Assembly: GCA_019637335.1 (NCBI GenBank)
Contig: JAHBVV010000016.1
Coordinates: forward strand, 62,001-126,000
Source: Candidatus Hydrogenedentota bacterium
GTDB lineage: Bacteria > Hydrogenedentota > Hydrogenedentia > Hydrogenedentales > JAEUWI01
DNA: 64,000 nt
Reading direction: 5' to 3'
Shown here: positions 18,107-27,185 of the stretch, piece after piece
Layout: every line of letters begins with the position of its first letter
Numbering within the stretch: position 1 is the stretch's first letter
Notes under the pieces: model-generated
Database searches by the model: none
Seen by the model: the letters and a program-made list of their open reading frames with translations, nothing else
What the model was told of the DNA's origin: nothing
Position numbers and translations under genes: made by a program

Positions 18107-18814
18107 TTGAAAGCCGCACTCAAGCTCATCATGACCGTTACCGGGCTGCTTCTGATCGCCGTGTCGGTTGGGCTCGTCCTGCTGATAACCCGGTTTGAGG
18201 GCGTGTTGCGGAGCGGACTGACCCACCAGGCGGGCCAGATCCTGCAAGCCGAAGTGCGCCTCGAAGCCGTACGGCTCGATTGGGCGGAGCAGGCGCTCCT
18301 GTTCAAAGGGGTCTCGGTCTACAACCCCGGCGGCTTTACCGATCGCGAGGCGCTCCGCATCGAGACGTTGCGCGTGCGCCCCAATCTGCTCACGGTATTC
18401 GCGCGGACCCCCGAAATCCACGATATCTCCCTGGGCGCCGCCTCACTCCACCTCCAGCATCAGCGTGGCTCGGGTACGAATCTCGGCGCCATGCTCGAAC
18501 ACGCGCGCGCCTGGACCGGGCAACAGGAAGACGGCGAGCGGCGCATCTGGGGGCGGCGAATGAAAGTCGCCGCATTGCGCGCGGGTCCCGCCTCCCTCAA
18601 CGTGCGCCCCGTGGATGGACCCGAGCAGAACCTCGCCCTGGACGCATTCGCGGAGCCCGAACCGGCGGGGGACGAAACGGTCACCGGCGCCCGCGTTATG
18701 CACCTCATACTGCACGCCCTGATCCGCAAGCTCGCCGCCGCCGAGACGCTACCCGCGTCCGTGCGCGAAGTGGTGATGGAGGAGGCGGCCCGGGACTTCG
18801 CCGGCGAAGCCTGA
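18107..18814 (+). CDS. membrane-anchored AsmA-like protein
   Basis: The 235-aa protein has one N-terminal membrane helix (about residues 7-27) followed by a periplasmic domain. The layout resembles the N-terminal part of AsmA/DUF748 proteins: a region close to the membrane, then VRLDWAEQALLFKGVSVYNP, IETLRVRPNLL and IHDISLGAASLHL. AsmA-like proteins bridge inner and outer membranes and move lipids, but this one is far shorter than the canonical members. The start is a TTG at 18107 with AAAGGG about 8 bases upstream; no better start lies nearby. It is the third gene of the 16.5-18.8 kb operon. The assignment to AsmA is tentative. Confidence 0.6.
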   Translation: MKAALKLIMTVTGLLLIAVSVGLVLLITRFEGVLRSGLTHQAGQILQAEVRLEAVRLDWAEQALLFKGVSVYNPGGFTDREALRIETLRVRPNLLTVFARTPEIHDISLGAASLHLQHQRGSGTNLGAMLEHARAWTGQQEDGERRIWGRRMKVAALRAGPASLNVRPVDGPEQNLALDAFAEPEPAGDETVTGARVMHLILHALIRKLAAAETLPASVREVVMEEAARDFAGEA

Positions 18815-18914
18815 GCCCGCCCGCCGTGTTTGCGCCCCCGATGAAGCCTCCGGTATCATCCACCAGCCTCCTCCGGGGGGCGCTGGCGCCACCTGAACGG
18901 AAGGATCGGACCCC

Positions 18915-20021
18915 TTGGCGAATGTGACCCTGCGCAACGTGCACAAGACCTACGCGGGCGGGGTGCACGCCGTCCGCGATGTGAATCTCGCCATCGCCGA
19001 CCGGGAATTTCTCGTGCTCGTCGGCCCGTCCGGCTGTGGCAAGTCCACCACCCTCCGCATGATTGCGGGCCTGGAGGAGATCTCCGCCGGCGAGATCGAA
19101 ATCGGCGAGCAGCTCGTCAATGACGTTCCCCCCAAAGACCGCGACATCGCGATGGTCTTCCAGAATTACGCGCTCTACCCCCACAAGAACGTCTACAAAA
19201 ACATGTCCTTCGGCCTGGAGATGCGGCGCTATCCGAAGGACGAAATTGACCGCCGCGTCCGCGAGGCCGCCGAGATCCTCGGCATAACCGACTTGCTCCA
19301 GCGCCGCCCCAAGGCCCTGTCCGGCGGCCAGCGCCAGCGGGTGGCCGTCGGGCGCGCCATTGTTCGGAAGCCGAAGGTCTTCCTTTTCGACGAGCCCCTG
19401 TCGAACCTGGACGCAAAGCTCCGCGTGTTGATGCGCGCCGAAATCTCCAAGTTGCACCAGCGGCTCCAGTCCACCATGATCTATGTCACCCACGATCAGG
19501 TGGAAGCCATGACCATGGGCGATCGCATCGTCGTCATGCTCGATGGCGTCATCCAGCAGGTCGACGCTCCGCTCGACCTCTACCACCGGCCCGCCAACCG
19601 CTTCGTCGCCACCTTTATCGGCAGCCCGCCGATGAATATCTTCGAGGGCGCGATACAGGCCGGCGCGCAGGGGCTTGTTTTCGAGGCGCGGGAGCAGGCC
19701 TTTCGCCTCCACCTGCCCGACGCCGCGCAGGCCGCCCTCGCGCCCTACGCCGGCCGCACCGTCCTGCTCGGGATCCGTCCCGAAGACTTCGCCGAACAGG
19801 CCGGCCAGGTCCACATTCCGGGCGAGACCATCGAAGCCCGGGTCGAGGTTATCGAGCCCATGGGCGCGGAAATCTACCTCTACCTCAGCATCGCCGGGCA
19901 GACCATTACCGCCCGCGTCGCACCCTCCGCCTCGCCCGCGGTTGGCGCCCCGTACATACTCGCCGTGAACCGGGATCACCTGCATTTTTTCGATCCCGCG
20001 ACCGAGGCCGCCATTCGCTGA
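18915..20021 (+). CDS. ugpC: ABC transporter ATP-binding protein, MalK/UgpC family
   Basis: The 368-aa protein is a sugar-type importer ATPase (CUT1 family). It has Walker A GPSGCGKST (37-45), the Q-loop in MVFQNYALYPH, the signature LSGGQRQRVA, Walker B VFLFDEPLSNLDA and the H-loop VTHDQVEAMT. A C-terminal TOBE-type regulatory domain (about 240-368) follows. The start is TTG 18915, which gives the family N-terminus MANVTLRNVHKTY. No permease or binding-protein gene is nearby, so it is an orphan ATPase that may serve several importers, as known for MsmX-like proteins. Substrate is not predictable. Confidence 0.93.
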   Translation: MANVTLRNVHKTYAGGVHAVRDVNLAIADREFLVLVGPSGCGKSTTLRMIAGLEEISAGEIEIGEQLVNDVPPKDRDIAMVFQNYALYPHKNVYKNMSFGLEMRRYPKDEIDRRVREAAEILGITDLLQRRPKALSGGQRQRVAVGRAIVRKPKVFLFDEPLSNLDAKLRVLMRAEISKLHQRLQSTMIYVTHDQVEAMTMGDRIVVMLDGVIQQVDAPLDLYHRPANRFVATFIGSPPMNIFEGAIQAGAQGLVFEAREQAFRLHLPDAAQAALAPYAGRTVLLGIRPEDFAEQAGQVHIPGETIEARVEVIEPMGAEIYLYLSIAGQTITARVAPSASPAVGAPYILAVNRDHLHFFDPATEAAIR

Positions 20022-20640
20022 GTCGCGATCGAATAGACGGATATTCATGCCCGCTATCCCACCACGCGCGCCCAAACCACGAGCGGCGCACAGGATCGCG
20101 GGCATTCCCGCGGCAACGGCCGCCCCCGACACCACAACACTGCACCCTCCTGAATGCACCCCGCCGCAACCGCCGTCCCACACTATGGCGTCCCAGCGCT
20201 TTCGTGTGCCCGGAGCAACAATACCCCAACCCCACCAGCACCGCCCCACACGAGCGACGCACAGGAGGTTGGGCATCCTGCCCGACACAACGAAAGCCCA
20301 GGACCCCGCAACACCGTCCTTCCTGCCAATCCACCTTCATATCGCACGCACAGGATCGCGCGCATTCCCGCAGCAACGGCCGCCCCCGACACCATAACAC
20401 CGCACACTCCTAAATGCATCCCGCCGCAACCGCCGTCCCACACTATGGCGTCCCAGCGCTTTCGTGTGCCCGGAGAAACGCGAACTCCGCGCCTGCAAGA
20501 ATTCCCCGCACGACCGGCGCAACACGACGTCGGGCATCAGCCCCACGTGTTCACGCCGCAGCCTCCCCGATGCATCTTCATTCGTACTACTATCCGTCAT
20601 TTTCTTGTTCTTGGGGGATAAGAATGAAAAATATAGGCCA
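20022..20640. repeat. direct repeats related to R1
   Basis: Two direct copies of a 129-base block (20091-20219 and 20351-20479) are about 90 percent identical. They begin CAGGATCGCG and end in CGTGTGCCCGGAG(C/A)AAC, so their 3' ends are R1-like. A related block lies near 42487. Between them a GTTGGGCATCCTGCCCGAC hairpin recurs at about 57264. No gene is supported here. Confidence 0.75.
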
Positions 20641-21267
20641 TAAGTAATTGAAATAAAAAGTGTTACGAATGGGTTCTGAGTCCGTAAAATATCCGATCGA
20701 TTCGTGTCAATTCGTGTGCATTCGTGGTTCAAAATCTTGGTTGCGGCCCAAGGCTGGGAGGCTGCGCCGGGTTCTCTGTGTACTTTGTGCTCTTTGTGGC
20801 TCCCAATCCGATCCGCCACCCGCATCGGTTTTAAGAGACTTCTTTCTTCGTGGACTTCGTGCCCTTCGTGGTGATCAATTCCTTGCTTACGGCCAGAGGC
20901 CGCCCTGTGTTCATACGTGGTTCAGGTTTCCAGCTTGGCGCCAGAGGCTGCGCTGCGTCCAGTCGTGCTTTCATTCTCATCGATCACACATCATTTCCCC
21001 GTTGCGGTGGCCTGATGGCGCCCTCCTTCTCGCGCTTACAGGTGGAGTATTTGATAGTACGAAGTAAGATAAATGCGAATATATCGTAGTCAAAACCCGC
21101 ATTCCGCGAACTTGTGAGAAAAAAATCGCGGGGCTTGCGAATAATTACACGGCATGGCATACTTCTTCCGGTGGCTTCGTGATCGTGTGTGCGATTTGAT
21201 TGATCAGGGGGCGCAACGTGCAGGGATGCGCCGTATTCAGGCCTCTCGCCTGACAGGGAGCGGAAGT
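20641..21267. other. AT-richer non-coding stretch with degenerate GTG-word repeats
   Basis: This 630-base stretch is clearly less GC-rich than its surroundings. It holds runs of similar short words: TTCGTGTCAATTCGTG with TTCGTGG (about 20700-20728), CTCTGTGTACTTTGTGC with TTTGTGG (about 20774-20802) and CTTCGTGGACTTCGTGCC with TTCGTGG (about 20847-20873). Two fragments contain GGCCAGAGGC or GCCAGAGGC. The last 150 bases should hold the promoter of the pseudopilin operon. No coding frame is convincing. Confidence 0.55.
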
Positions 21268-21732
21268 ATGCGTAAACGAACGGTCTTAAACGGTCAAGCC
21301 GGTCTAAGTCTTGTCGAGATTGTGCTGGCCGTCGCCATTTTCTCCGTCGTCATCGGAGCTACAGCGCAGTCCTTGATGTCGTTCTATGTGGGTATAGACG
21401 CACAAGAACAGCGCATTGAGGCCCTGTCCGCCGCCCGTGGCGTGCTCGACGGCTTGCGGGAAAAACGCTACGAGTTCAGGAACGACTTTCCCGATGGGCT
21501 CATCGCCTGGGTGGAGGAGAACAACGCCACGGGCTGGTCGGCGGTGGTTCCGCTCGACGGCTATTACGGCAGGCTTCCCGATCGTGCGATAGAAGCGCGC
21601 TGCTACGACACGGAGGGGAACCCGGCCAGTGACGGCGACAATCCCATCCTGGTGGAAGTGACCACGACGTGGACCGGCGGGCGCGGTCGCGCCATGTCCG
21701 CGACCGCGGTCAGCATGTTGACCAATGAGTAA
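21268..21732 (+). CDS. type IV pilin-like (pseudopilin) protein
   Basis: The 154-aa protein has a classic class III signal. A short charged leader ends in Gly, followed by LSLVEIVLAVAIFSVV with Glu at +5 after the cleavage site. The hydrophobic helix leads to a small globular domain. The ATG at 21268 was chosen because it gives the usual short leader; an upstream in-frame start at 21154 would place a long tail before the cleavage site. PilV/GspI-like minor pseudopilins have this size and layout. The stop overlaps the next start (ATGAGTAA, 21725-21732), so it heads a coupled three-gene operon. Confidence 0.88.
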   Translation: MRKRTVLNGQAGLSLVEIVLAVAIFSVVIGATAQSLMSFYVGIDAQEQRIEALSAARGVLDGLREKRYEFRNDFPDGLIAWVEENNATGWSAVVPLDGYYGRLPDRAIEARCYDTEGNPASDGDNPILVEVTTTWTGGRGRAMSATAVSMLTNE

Positions 21733-22375
21733 AGGGCGCTTGAATATGGGCAATCGCGGTTACAGCCTGCTTGAAATGATGGTTGCATCGGCCGTCCTCA
21801 CCACGGTCTCTCTACTCGGGTTTATCGCCGTGCAGTCATCCGCCTCTTCGGCGCAACTAAGCAACGCCAAGGTGGACGTGCAGAACAACCTTCGCGATAC
21901 GATGGCCGCGATAACCGTGGAGTTGCGGGAAGGCGTGACCGCCACGACCGCGCAGGCCACGGGGGCGCCGCCGGACTTGCATGGGGTCGTGGTGTCGGAG
22001 AACGGTCGGGAGCTCACGTTCCAGACCCCCATTCCCGCGGAGGGCGAGCGCATGTTCCGTTATTCGACCCCGATTACGTTCCGCCTCGAAAATGAGGATG
22101 CAAACGGGAATGGGCGCCTCGATCCCGGCGAGGACGCGGACGGGGATGGCGCCCTGACACGCCGGATCGTTCGCGTCCAGGACGGCGAGACCCGCTCCCT
22201 GGCGGGCGCCACAACCATCGACAATGTAGGATTCCAATTGGTGGAGCACCAGGCAGCGGGCAACTCCACGGCTACGACAGTCCGGATCAGGCTGGAGGGA
22301 AGCAAGCGTTACGGCCCGGGTGAAGGGAAACTCGTGCGCGCTTCGCTGGACTCCAGCATCCGGCTCGTAAACTAG
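21725..22375 (+). CDS. pseudopilin, PulJ/GspJ-like, with calcium-binding-type loop
   Basis: The 216-aa protein carries a prepilin cleavage site (NRG, then YSLLEMMVASAVLTTVSLLG, Glu at +5). The globular part contains an acidic loop DANGNGRLDPGEDADGDG (residues about 119-136), typical of EF-hand or dockerin-type calcium sites. Calcium sites are known in GspG/GspJ-type pseudopilins of type II secretion systems. Start at 21725 overlaps the previous stop; a second ATG seven codons later would also keep the signal. No GspD, GspE or GspF genes are in the window, so the assembly machinery must be elsewhere. Confidence 0.87.
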   Translation: MSKGRLNMGNRGYSLLEMMVASAVLTTVSLLGFIAVQSSASSAQLSNAKVDVQNNLRDTMAAITVELREGVTATTAQATGAPPDLHGVVVSENGRELTFQTPIPAEGERMFRYSTPITFRLENEDANGNGRLDPGEDADGDGALTRRIVRVQDGETRSLAGATTIDNVGFQLVEHQAAGNSTATTVRIRLEGSKRYGPGEGKLVRASLDSSIRLVN

Positions 22376-22388
22376 GAAAGGGCCCATT

Positions 22389-24695
22389 ATGAAACGGATC
22401 TGCCGTACGAAAAGGAAGCAGGCTGGCGTCGCGCTCATTTTTGCCATGCTCGCGATCATTGTTATTCTCGCCGCGCTCGGCGCGGTCATGAGCGGGCTCG
22501 TCCGCGCCAAAAGTGAAACCGACCACGCGTACCGGGCCATCCTGCTGGAGGAGGCGGCCCAGGCCGGCATCGACTGGGGTATCGAGCGCGTCTGGAACCA
22601 ATACCGCCAGGGCAGCGGCAACACCACCGGAAACGTCGCGTCGTATAAGTATTTTCTCGACAACGTGCTCGCTCTGCCCATTAATGAAGATCTGAACTTC
22701 AACGGCGTGCGCGATCCGGGCGAGGAGGGAAATGGCGACGGCACCTTCCACACGCTCCCCCAGGGCATGGACCCGCGCGGCGCGCAGTTGCTGCAGGAAC
22801 CGATGCCCCTCAAGAAACCAGGTGAGGATACGGTGTACGCCATACTGGAAAGCGTGCACGTGGCCCGATATGACACGGTCTACGACTCGCGCCTGACCAT
22901 TCGCGCCACCGCCACCCGGGACGGGGCATCCCGGACCGCCGTGCAGGTGCTGCGGATAGGCGGGTCCCCCTTTGATCACGGCCAGTTCGCCATCCTGGCC
23001 AACAACATCAGCTGCATCCTGTGCCACGCCGAGATCCGCTCGCTTGACCTCGAACAAAACGCCGACCCCGGCCTCTACGGCACATTCGACCGCATCAAAG
23101 TTGCCGCGCTGGAATCTCTGCTGGTGCGTACCGGCAGCGAGCCCAATTCCGCCGTGGCGGGAACGGTATATACCCGGGGCCGCGTCTACAAGCCCAACGG
23201 CAACGAGTATACCGCCGCCGAGTTGCAGTCGACCGCCTTCAACAGTTACCGGTTCAGTACCGACGATGGAAAGCTCGCCCAGGACGGGACCGGCAGGATG
23301 GCGCAAACCAATCTCGTAAACGCGTCGGCGAACGCCCAGGGGCAGCTCGACCCCTTCGCCAATCTCTACCTCGAATACCCCATGGATCCCGACCTGCAAA
23401 CCGACGGGCCGCTTCCGGGCTCGTTTCCCGCCCCGTATCCGGACGAAAACGGCGACCGCTATGTTGACGATTCCGAATTTGAAGTGATCGTCAATACATC
23501 TACGGGAAGCATCGGTTTTGAGGTCGGCGAAACGGACCCGAGCGGCCAGATCACCAATGGCGTCGCCTACGGCCTGCCCAAAGGAAGCGCCTTCACGGGA
23601 ACCGCGTTGCCGGCCTCCTCGAACAGCGCGCTCAGCGCCCTGGAGCAGGATGGCTACTACACCGGAAACCTCATTCTCATCGGCACCCCGGATGACCCTA
23701 TCCAGATTAAGAATACCGTCGCCGTGGACGGCGATCTGGTCATCAAGGGGGTCATCGAAGGCGAGGGCCGCCTCCTCGTGCGCGGCAACACCTATATCAT
23801 CGGCGATGTCACCTACAACGATGCGCCCGGCGAGTTCGGCAGGAACGAAGCCGGTGAAACCAACGCCTTTGCGCTGGTTTCGGGCGGAAGCGTGATGATG
23901 GGCGACTATACCACCATTCGCGGTGTGAACCACAGTTCGCGCAATAACGAAAAATATCCCGACTGGAAGCAATACAGCATCCACGCGCGGGACCGACACC
24001 GCAGTAACAACGTGTCCAGATACGGGCAAACCGAGACCCTGGAATGGGGGTATTTCGACCGCTGGTCCACCGATCCGAACGAGGTGGTTCCCGGAAAACC
24101 CGGCCAGCAATTCAGTTTCACGACCTCCGAGCTGCAAATCTTCAACAACCTGGAGTTGGACAAGGCCGTGGCGGACCCGAACTATGTCCCCCGCTTCTAC
24201 GGGCTGCGCGAGAGCCAGCCGGACAACATCTGGGTATACGACTCGACCGATGAGCACGCGGTGCGCTACTCCGAAAGCGCGGTCAAACTGCTCAGCGACT
24301 ATATCATCGAGATGGGGTATCCGCTGGAAATCCTCGACCGCGCCGCGATCCACTACCTGAACCCGGAGGGGAACTGGCTGTCCGAGGATCAGCTTCGGGA
24401 ATTCTGGTACGCGGACGAAATGACGCGCCCCAGCAGCGGCCGGCCCTACCAATTCGACGGCCTCCTCTACAGCAACAACTCGATTTTCAATATCGCGCGG
24501 AGCTACACGCGCCATTATTCGAACTCGAAAGGCAAGATGAATATCCGGGGCGGCGTCATCGCGGCGGACCTCGGTGTCTTCGTTCCCGAAGGGCTCAATG
24601 TGCTATACGACCCCCGCGTGGAGCGCTTCCTGAACGTGGCCGACACCGAACAAGTGGTGTTCGCCCGCGCCGCGTTCTACTTCGAGCGCGGTTGA
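22389..24695 (+). CDS. large PilX/GspK-like protein with a CxxCH haem motif
   Basis: The 768-aa protein starts with a charged leader and a single helix (AGVALIFAMLAIIVILAALG, about residues 12-31), as in PilX and GspK minor pilins. The exported part is long. It holds two acidic calcium-type loops (NEDLNFNGVRDPGEEGNGDG near 98-117; DENGDRYVDDSEF near 354-366). It also has a Cys209-Ile-Leu-Cys212-His213 motif in NISCILCHAEI. The middle and C-terminal parts (about 430-760) are beta-rich with repeated DGDLVIKG-like turns, suggesting a beta-helix. Fourteen bases separate it from the pseudopilin before it. A tip or surface role is likely; haem attachment is not proven. Confidence 0.8.
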   Translation: MKRICRTKRKQAGVALIFAMLAIIVILAALGAVMSGLVRAKSETDHAYRAILLEEAAQAGIDWGIERVWNQYRQGSGNTTGNVASYKYFLDNVLALPINEDLNFNGVRDPGEEGNGDGTFHTLPQGMDPRGAQLLQEPMPLKKPGEDTVYAILESVHVARYDTVYDSRLTIRATATRDGASRTAVQVLRIGGSPFDHGQFAILANNISCILCHAEIRSLDLEQNADPGLYGTFDRIKVAALESLLVRTGSEPNSAVAGTVYTRGRVYKPNGNEYTAAELQSTAFNSYRFSTDDGKLAQDGTGRMAQTNLVNASANAQGQLDPFANLYLEYPMDPDLQTDGPLPGSFPAPYPDENGDRYVDDSEFEVIVNTSTGSIGFEVGETDPSGQITNGVAYGLPKGSAFTGTALPASSNSALSALEQDGYYTGNLILIGTPDDPIQIKNTVAVDGDLVIKGVIEGEGRLLVRGNTYIIGDVTYNDAPGEFGRNEAGETNAFALVSGGSVMMGDYTTIRGVNHSSRNNEKYPDWKQYSIHARDRHRSNNVSRYGQTETLEWGYFDRWSTDPNEVVPGKPGQQFSFTTSELQIFNNLELDKAVADPNYVPRFYGLRESQPDNIWVYDSTDEHAVRYSESAVKLLSDYIIEMGYPLEILDRAAIHYLNPEGNWLSEDQLREFWYADEMTRPSSGRPYQFDGLLYSNNSIFNIARSYTRHYSNSKGKMNIRGGVIAADLGVFVPEGLNVLYDPRVERFLNVADTEQVVFARAAFYFERG

Positions 24696-24739
24696 GACCG
24701 CCCGTGAAATTCGCTCCAACGACAGGAAGGACCAACGTG

Positions 24740-25663
24740 ATGCGCATGGTGATCTGGGGCGGCGCGGTCGCGCTCATGGCGTGGGCCGCCGCCGCATATG
24801 CGGACACGATCCACTTGAAAAACGGCATCCGCTTCGATGGCGTCGTTACGCCCGTACCGGATCAGGAAGGCATGTACCGCGTGAAAGCGGGCCGGCGAAA
24901 TCTAATCTATCGCGCCGATGAAATTGAGCGCATCGAAAAGAACGACAAGACCGGCCACCTCGATCGGGACGCCTTGCGCGCGCGCTGGGAGGCCACGAAC
25001 AAGGCCCTCACCGAGGAAACCGGCCTTACCGCGGAGCAGCGACGTCTCGTTCGCGGGCTGATCTTCGAATTGAAATCGGAAAGCGACGCGAGGCGGCGGG
25101 CCATCCGCGAGCAGCTCGCCGCGCTTCAGGCCGAGTTCGACGCCTTCGGCTATATCGTATTCATGTATCCCGAGCTGTCCAGTCTGCTCGCGCCAGCCGT
25201 TCTGGAGACGCTGTTCGCGATCGACCCGCCTCGCAGCCTGGAAACGATCATGGCCGGCGCCGAAAGCGCCTATTTTGGCGTTCGCGCCATGGCCATCGAC
25301 CTTCTGGGCCGCGCCGCGCCGCCGGGCGCCGTGCCCCTCGTCGCCCGCGGCCTGGCGGATCACATGCCGGAAGTTCGGATCGCGGCCGCCTACGCGCTCG
25401 CGTCCCTCGGTGCGCGCGAAGCCACCCCGGCGCTGATAGGCCAGTTGTCCTACCTCGATCAGCGGGTATCGAACGCCGCGCGCGAGGCGCTTGCAAGCGT
25501 CTGGGGTGAGCGCCTCGGCGAGCAGAGGCCGGCAACGGTCGACGAATGGAATGCGTTCTGGTCCGCCCAATCCGTCTCCGGAGCAACGATCGCGCTCGAC
25601 AAGCTCAAACCCCTAATCGCCCCCGAGGACGAGCAGACGGTAAGCTACGACGCGAACCACTGA
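24740..25663 (+). CDS. secreted HEAT-repeat protein
   Basis: The 307-aa protein has a signal peptide (about 1-21), a small beta domain (DTIHLKNGIRFDGVVTPV to about residue 65), a charged helical segment (about 75-130) and HEAT/Armadillo-like repeats (about 165-260; AYFGVRAMAIDLLGRAA, MPEVRIAAAYALASLG). The beta part resembles the N-terminal module seen in many secreted proteins with ADTI(H/V)LKNG. The ATG at 24740 is preferred for its AGGAAGG ribosome site; the frame is open back to 24692. It follows the pilin-like operon by 44 bases and may be its last gene. A protein-interaction role is inferred from the repeats. Confidence 0.8.
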   Translation: MRMVIWGGAVALMAWAAAAYADTIHLKNGIRFDGVVTPVPDQEGMYRVKAGRRNLIYRADEIERIEKNDKTGHLDRDALRARWEATNKALTEETGLTAEQRRLVRGLIFELKSESDARRRAIREQLAALQAEFDAFGYIVFMYPELSSLLAPAVLETLFAIDPPRSLETIMAGAESAYFGVRAMAIDLLGRAAPPGAVPLVARGLADHMPEVRIAAAYALASLGAREATPALIGQLSYLDQRVSNAAREALASVWGERLGEQRPATVDEWNAFWSAQSVSGATIALDKLKPLIAPEDEQTVSYDANH

Positions 25664-25672
25664 AAACAATGA

Positions 25673-25707
25673 AGGGTTCTTCCGTCGCCCCGTGAAGGAA
25701 GAACCCT
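25673..25707 (+). terminator. probable terminator after the pseudopilin/HEAT genes
   Basis: A perfect 11-bp stem (AGGGTTCTTCC at 25673-25683 and GGAAGAACCCT at 25697-25707) closes a 13-base loop just after the stop codon. The T-run after it is weak (GATTCGTATT), so termination may be partial. Confidence 0.6.
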
Positions 25708-26058
25708 GATTCGTATTCCGCGCCACCAGGCGCAAAGGATCGCGGATTATTTCTGTCCGCAGTAACGCGAGCCCGACCTACCCCCAAGTCACACGTCTCT
25801 CTGCCCGCGCCCGCGACTTCCGATGCCATTGCCTCGGAGCAAGCTCCCGGGACTCTCGAAATCCAAACCGGCTTCAGTCCCGGTCATGCCTAGAACGGGC
25901 CTGTCAACCCTCCATCCAAAAACCATGAAAAGAATTCACACTGCCCAATTGCTCTCAAGGAAGATTTCGCGCCTGGCAAGCGCTTGATCTAAAATAACTC
26001 CGCCCCTCCACGGCGGGGGCGCGATGTGATGTCGACCCGATTCCAGGAGCCCGCGCCC
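25708..26058. other. intergenic region without a recognised element
   Basis: About 350 bases lie between the terminator and the dihaem cytochrome. I see no open frame, tRNA or repeat shared with other parts of the window. A promoter for the cytochrome is expected near 25980-26010, where the sequence becomes AT-richer (GATCTAAAATAAC), but no clear box pair stands out. Confidence 0.4.
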
Positions 26059-27162
26059 ATGAACCTGACCCGTACCTTCGTTTTCCTCGCCAGCGTCTGT
26101 GCGATTGGCGCTATGCCCTGCGCCGCGGCGGTTGGTTCGGTCAGCTTCGATCCCGAAGCCCCGCCCGCCCGGCACATCTCCGAATACAACCTGTTCAAGG
26201 ATCCCGCGCGTCAGATTCCAAACGACGGCGTGCTGCCCTACGACCTGAACACCCCGCTCTTCTCGGATTACGCCAGCAAGCACCGCTTCGTCTGGATGCC
26301 GCCGGGGACTGCGGCGCGCTACGATCGGCGCGGCCCCTTTGAATTCCCCGTCGGCGCCGTGCTCGTGAAAACATTCAGCTATCCCCATGACCTGCGTGCC
26401 CCGGAAAAGGGCGAGCGCCTCATCGAGACGCGCCTCCTCGTGCACAAGCCCGAGGGTTGGCTGGGCTTCTCGTACATCTGGAACGAGGATGCCACCGACG
26501 CGCGGCTCGCCGTGGCCGGCGGGCGCGTGGATGTCTCCTGGATACACTACGATGGCGGGCAGCGCGAGTTGAAGGGTTACATCATCCCCAACATGAACGA
26601 GTGCAAGCAGTGCCACGAGCTTGGCGGGCGCCTCCAGCCCATCGGCCCCCAGGCCCGCCACCTGAATAAGGATTATGACTACGGGGACGCCATCATGAAC
26701 CAACTCGCCCGCTGGACCGATGCGGGCTACCTCGAAGGCGCCCCGGCCCCCGACGAGGCGCCCCGCGTACCGGATGCGGATAATCCCGCAAGCGGCTCGC
26801 TCGCCGAACGCGCCCGCGCCTACCTGGACATCAACTGCGCCCACTGTCACAACCCCCGCGGACCAGCCCACATGTCCGGCCTGGACCTGTCCTACCGTCA
26901 GGACGACCCCGCCAGGTTCGGTGTCTTCAAGCCCCCCATCGCGGCGGGGCGCGGCTCCGGCGGACACCGCTTCGGCATCGAGCCCGGCAGCCCCGATACC
27001 TCCATCCTCATCCACCGCATCGAAAGCACCGAACCCGGCGTCATGATGCCCCCGCTGCCCCTCCGCACGAACCACGACGAGGGCATCGCCCTGCTCCGGC
27101 AGTGGGTCCTCGAAATGCAGGCGGAAGTCGGCGCCGACAACCGGGTGACCCTGGGGGAATAG
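26059..27162 (+). CDS. secreted dihaem cytochrome c, SO2930-like
   Basis: The 367-aa protein has a signal peptide (about 1-24) and two haem-c motifs, Cys182-x-x-Cys185-His186 (CKQCH) and Cys260-x-x-Cys263-His264 (CAHCH). The N-terminal domain (SEYNLFKDPARQIPNDGVLPYDLNTPLFSDYA, written here in parts: SEYNLFKD, VLPYDLNTPLFSDYA) and KTFSYPHDL are hallmarks of the SO2930 family. That family is known as periplasmic or outer-surface haem proteins of unsettled function. The ATG at 26059 is used because an AGGAG site precedes it and a signal peptide follows at once. The gene is monocistronic and convergent with the GmrSD-type gene. Confidence 0.9.
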   Translation: MNLTRTFVFLASVCAIGAMPCAAAVGSVSFDPEAPPARHISEYNLFKDPARQIPNDGVLPYDLNTPLFSDYASKHRFVWMPPGTAARYDRRGPFEFPVGAVLVKTFSYPHDLRAPEKGERLIETRLLVHKPEGWLGFSYIWNEDATDARLAVAGGRVDVSWIHYDGGQRELKGYIIPNMNECKQCHELGGRLQPIGPQARHLNKDYDYGDAIMNQLARWTDAGYLEGAPAPDEAPRVPDADNPASGSLAERARAYLDINCAHCHNPRGPAHMSGLDLSYRQDDPARFGVFKPPIAAGRGSGGHRFGIEPGSPDTSILIHRIESTEPGVMMPPLPLRTNHDEGIALLRQWVLEMQAEVGADNRVTLGE

Positions 27163-27185
27163 GGGAAGGCCGGAGCGGACAGCAC

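Noticed and set aside
22287-24515. 742-residue minus-strand frame
   Set aside because: It is antisense to the PilX-like gene, with no domain or start signal.
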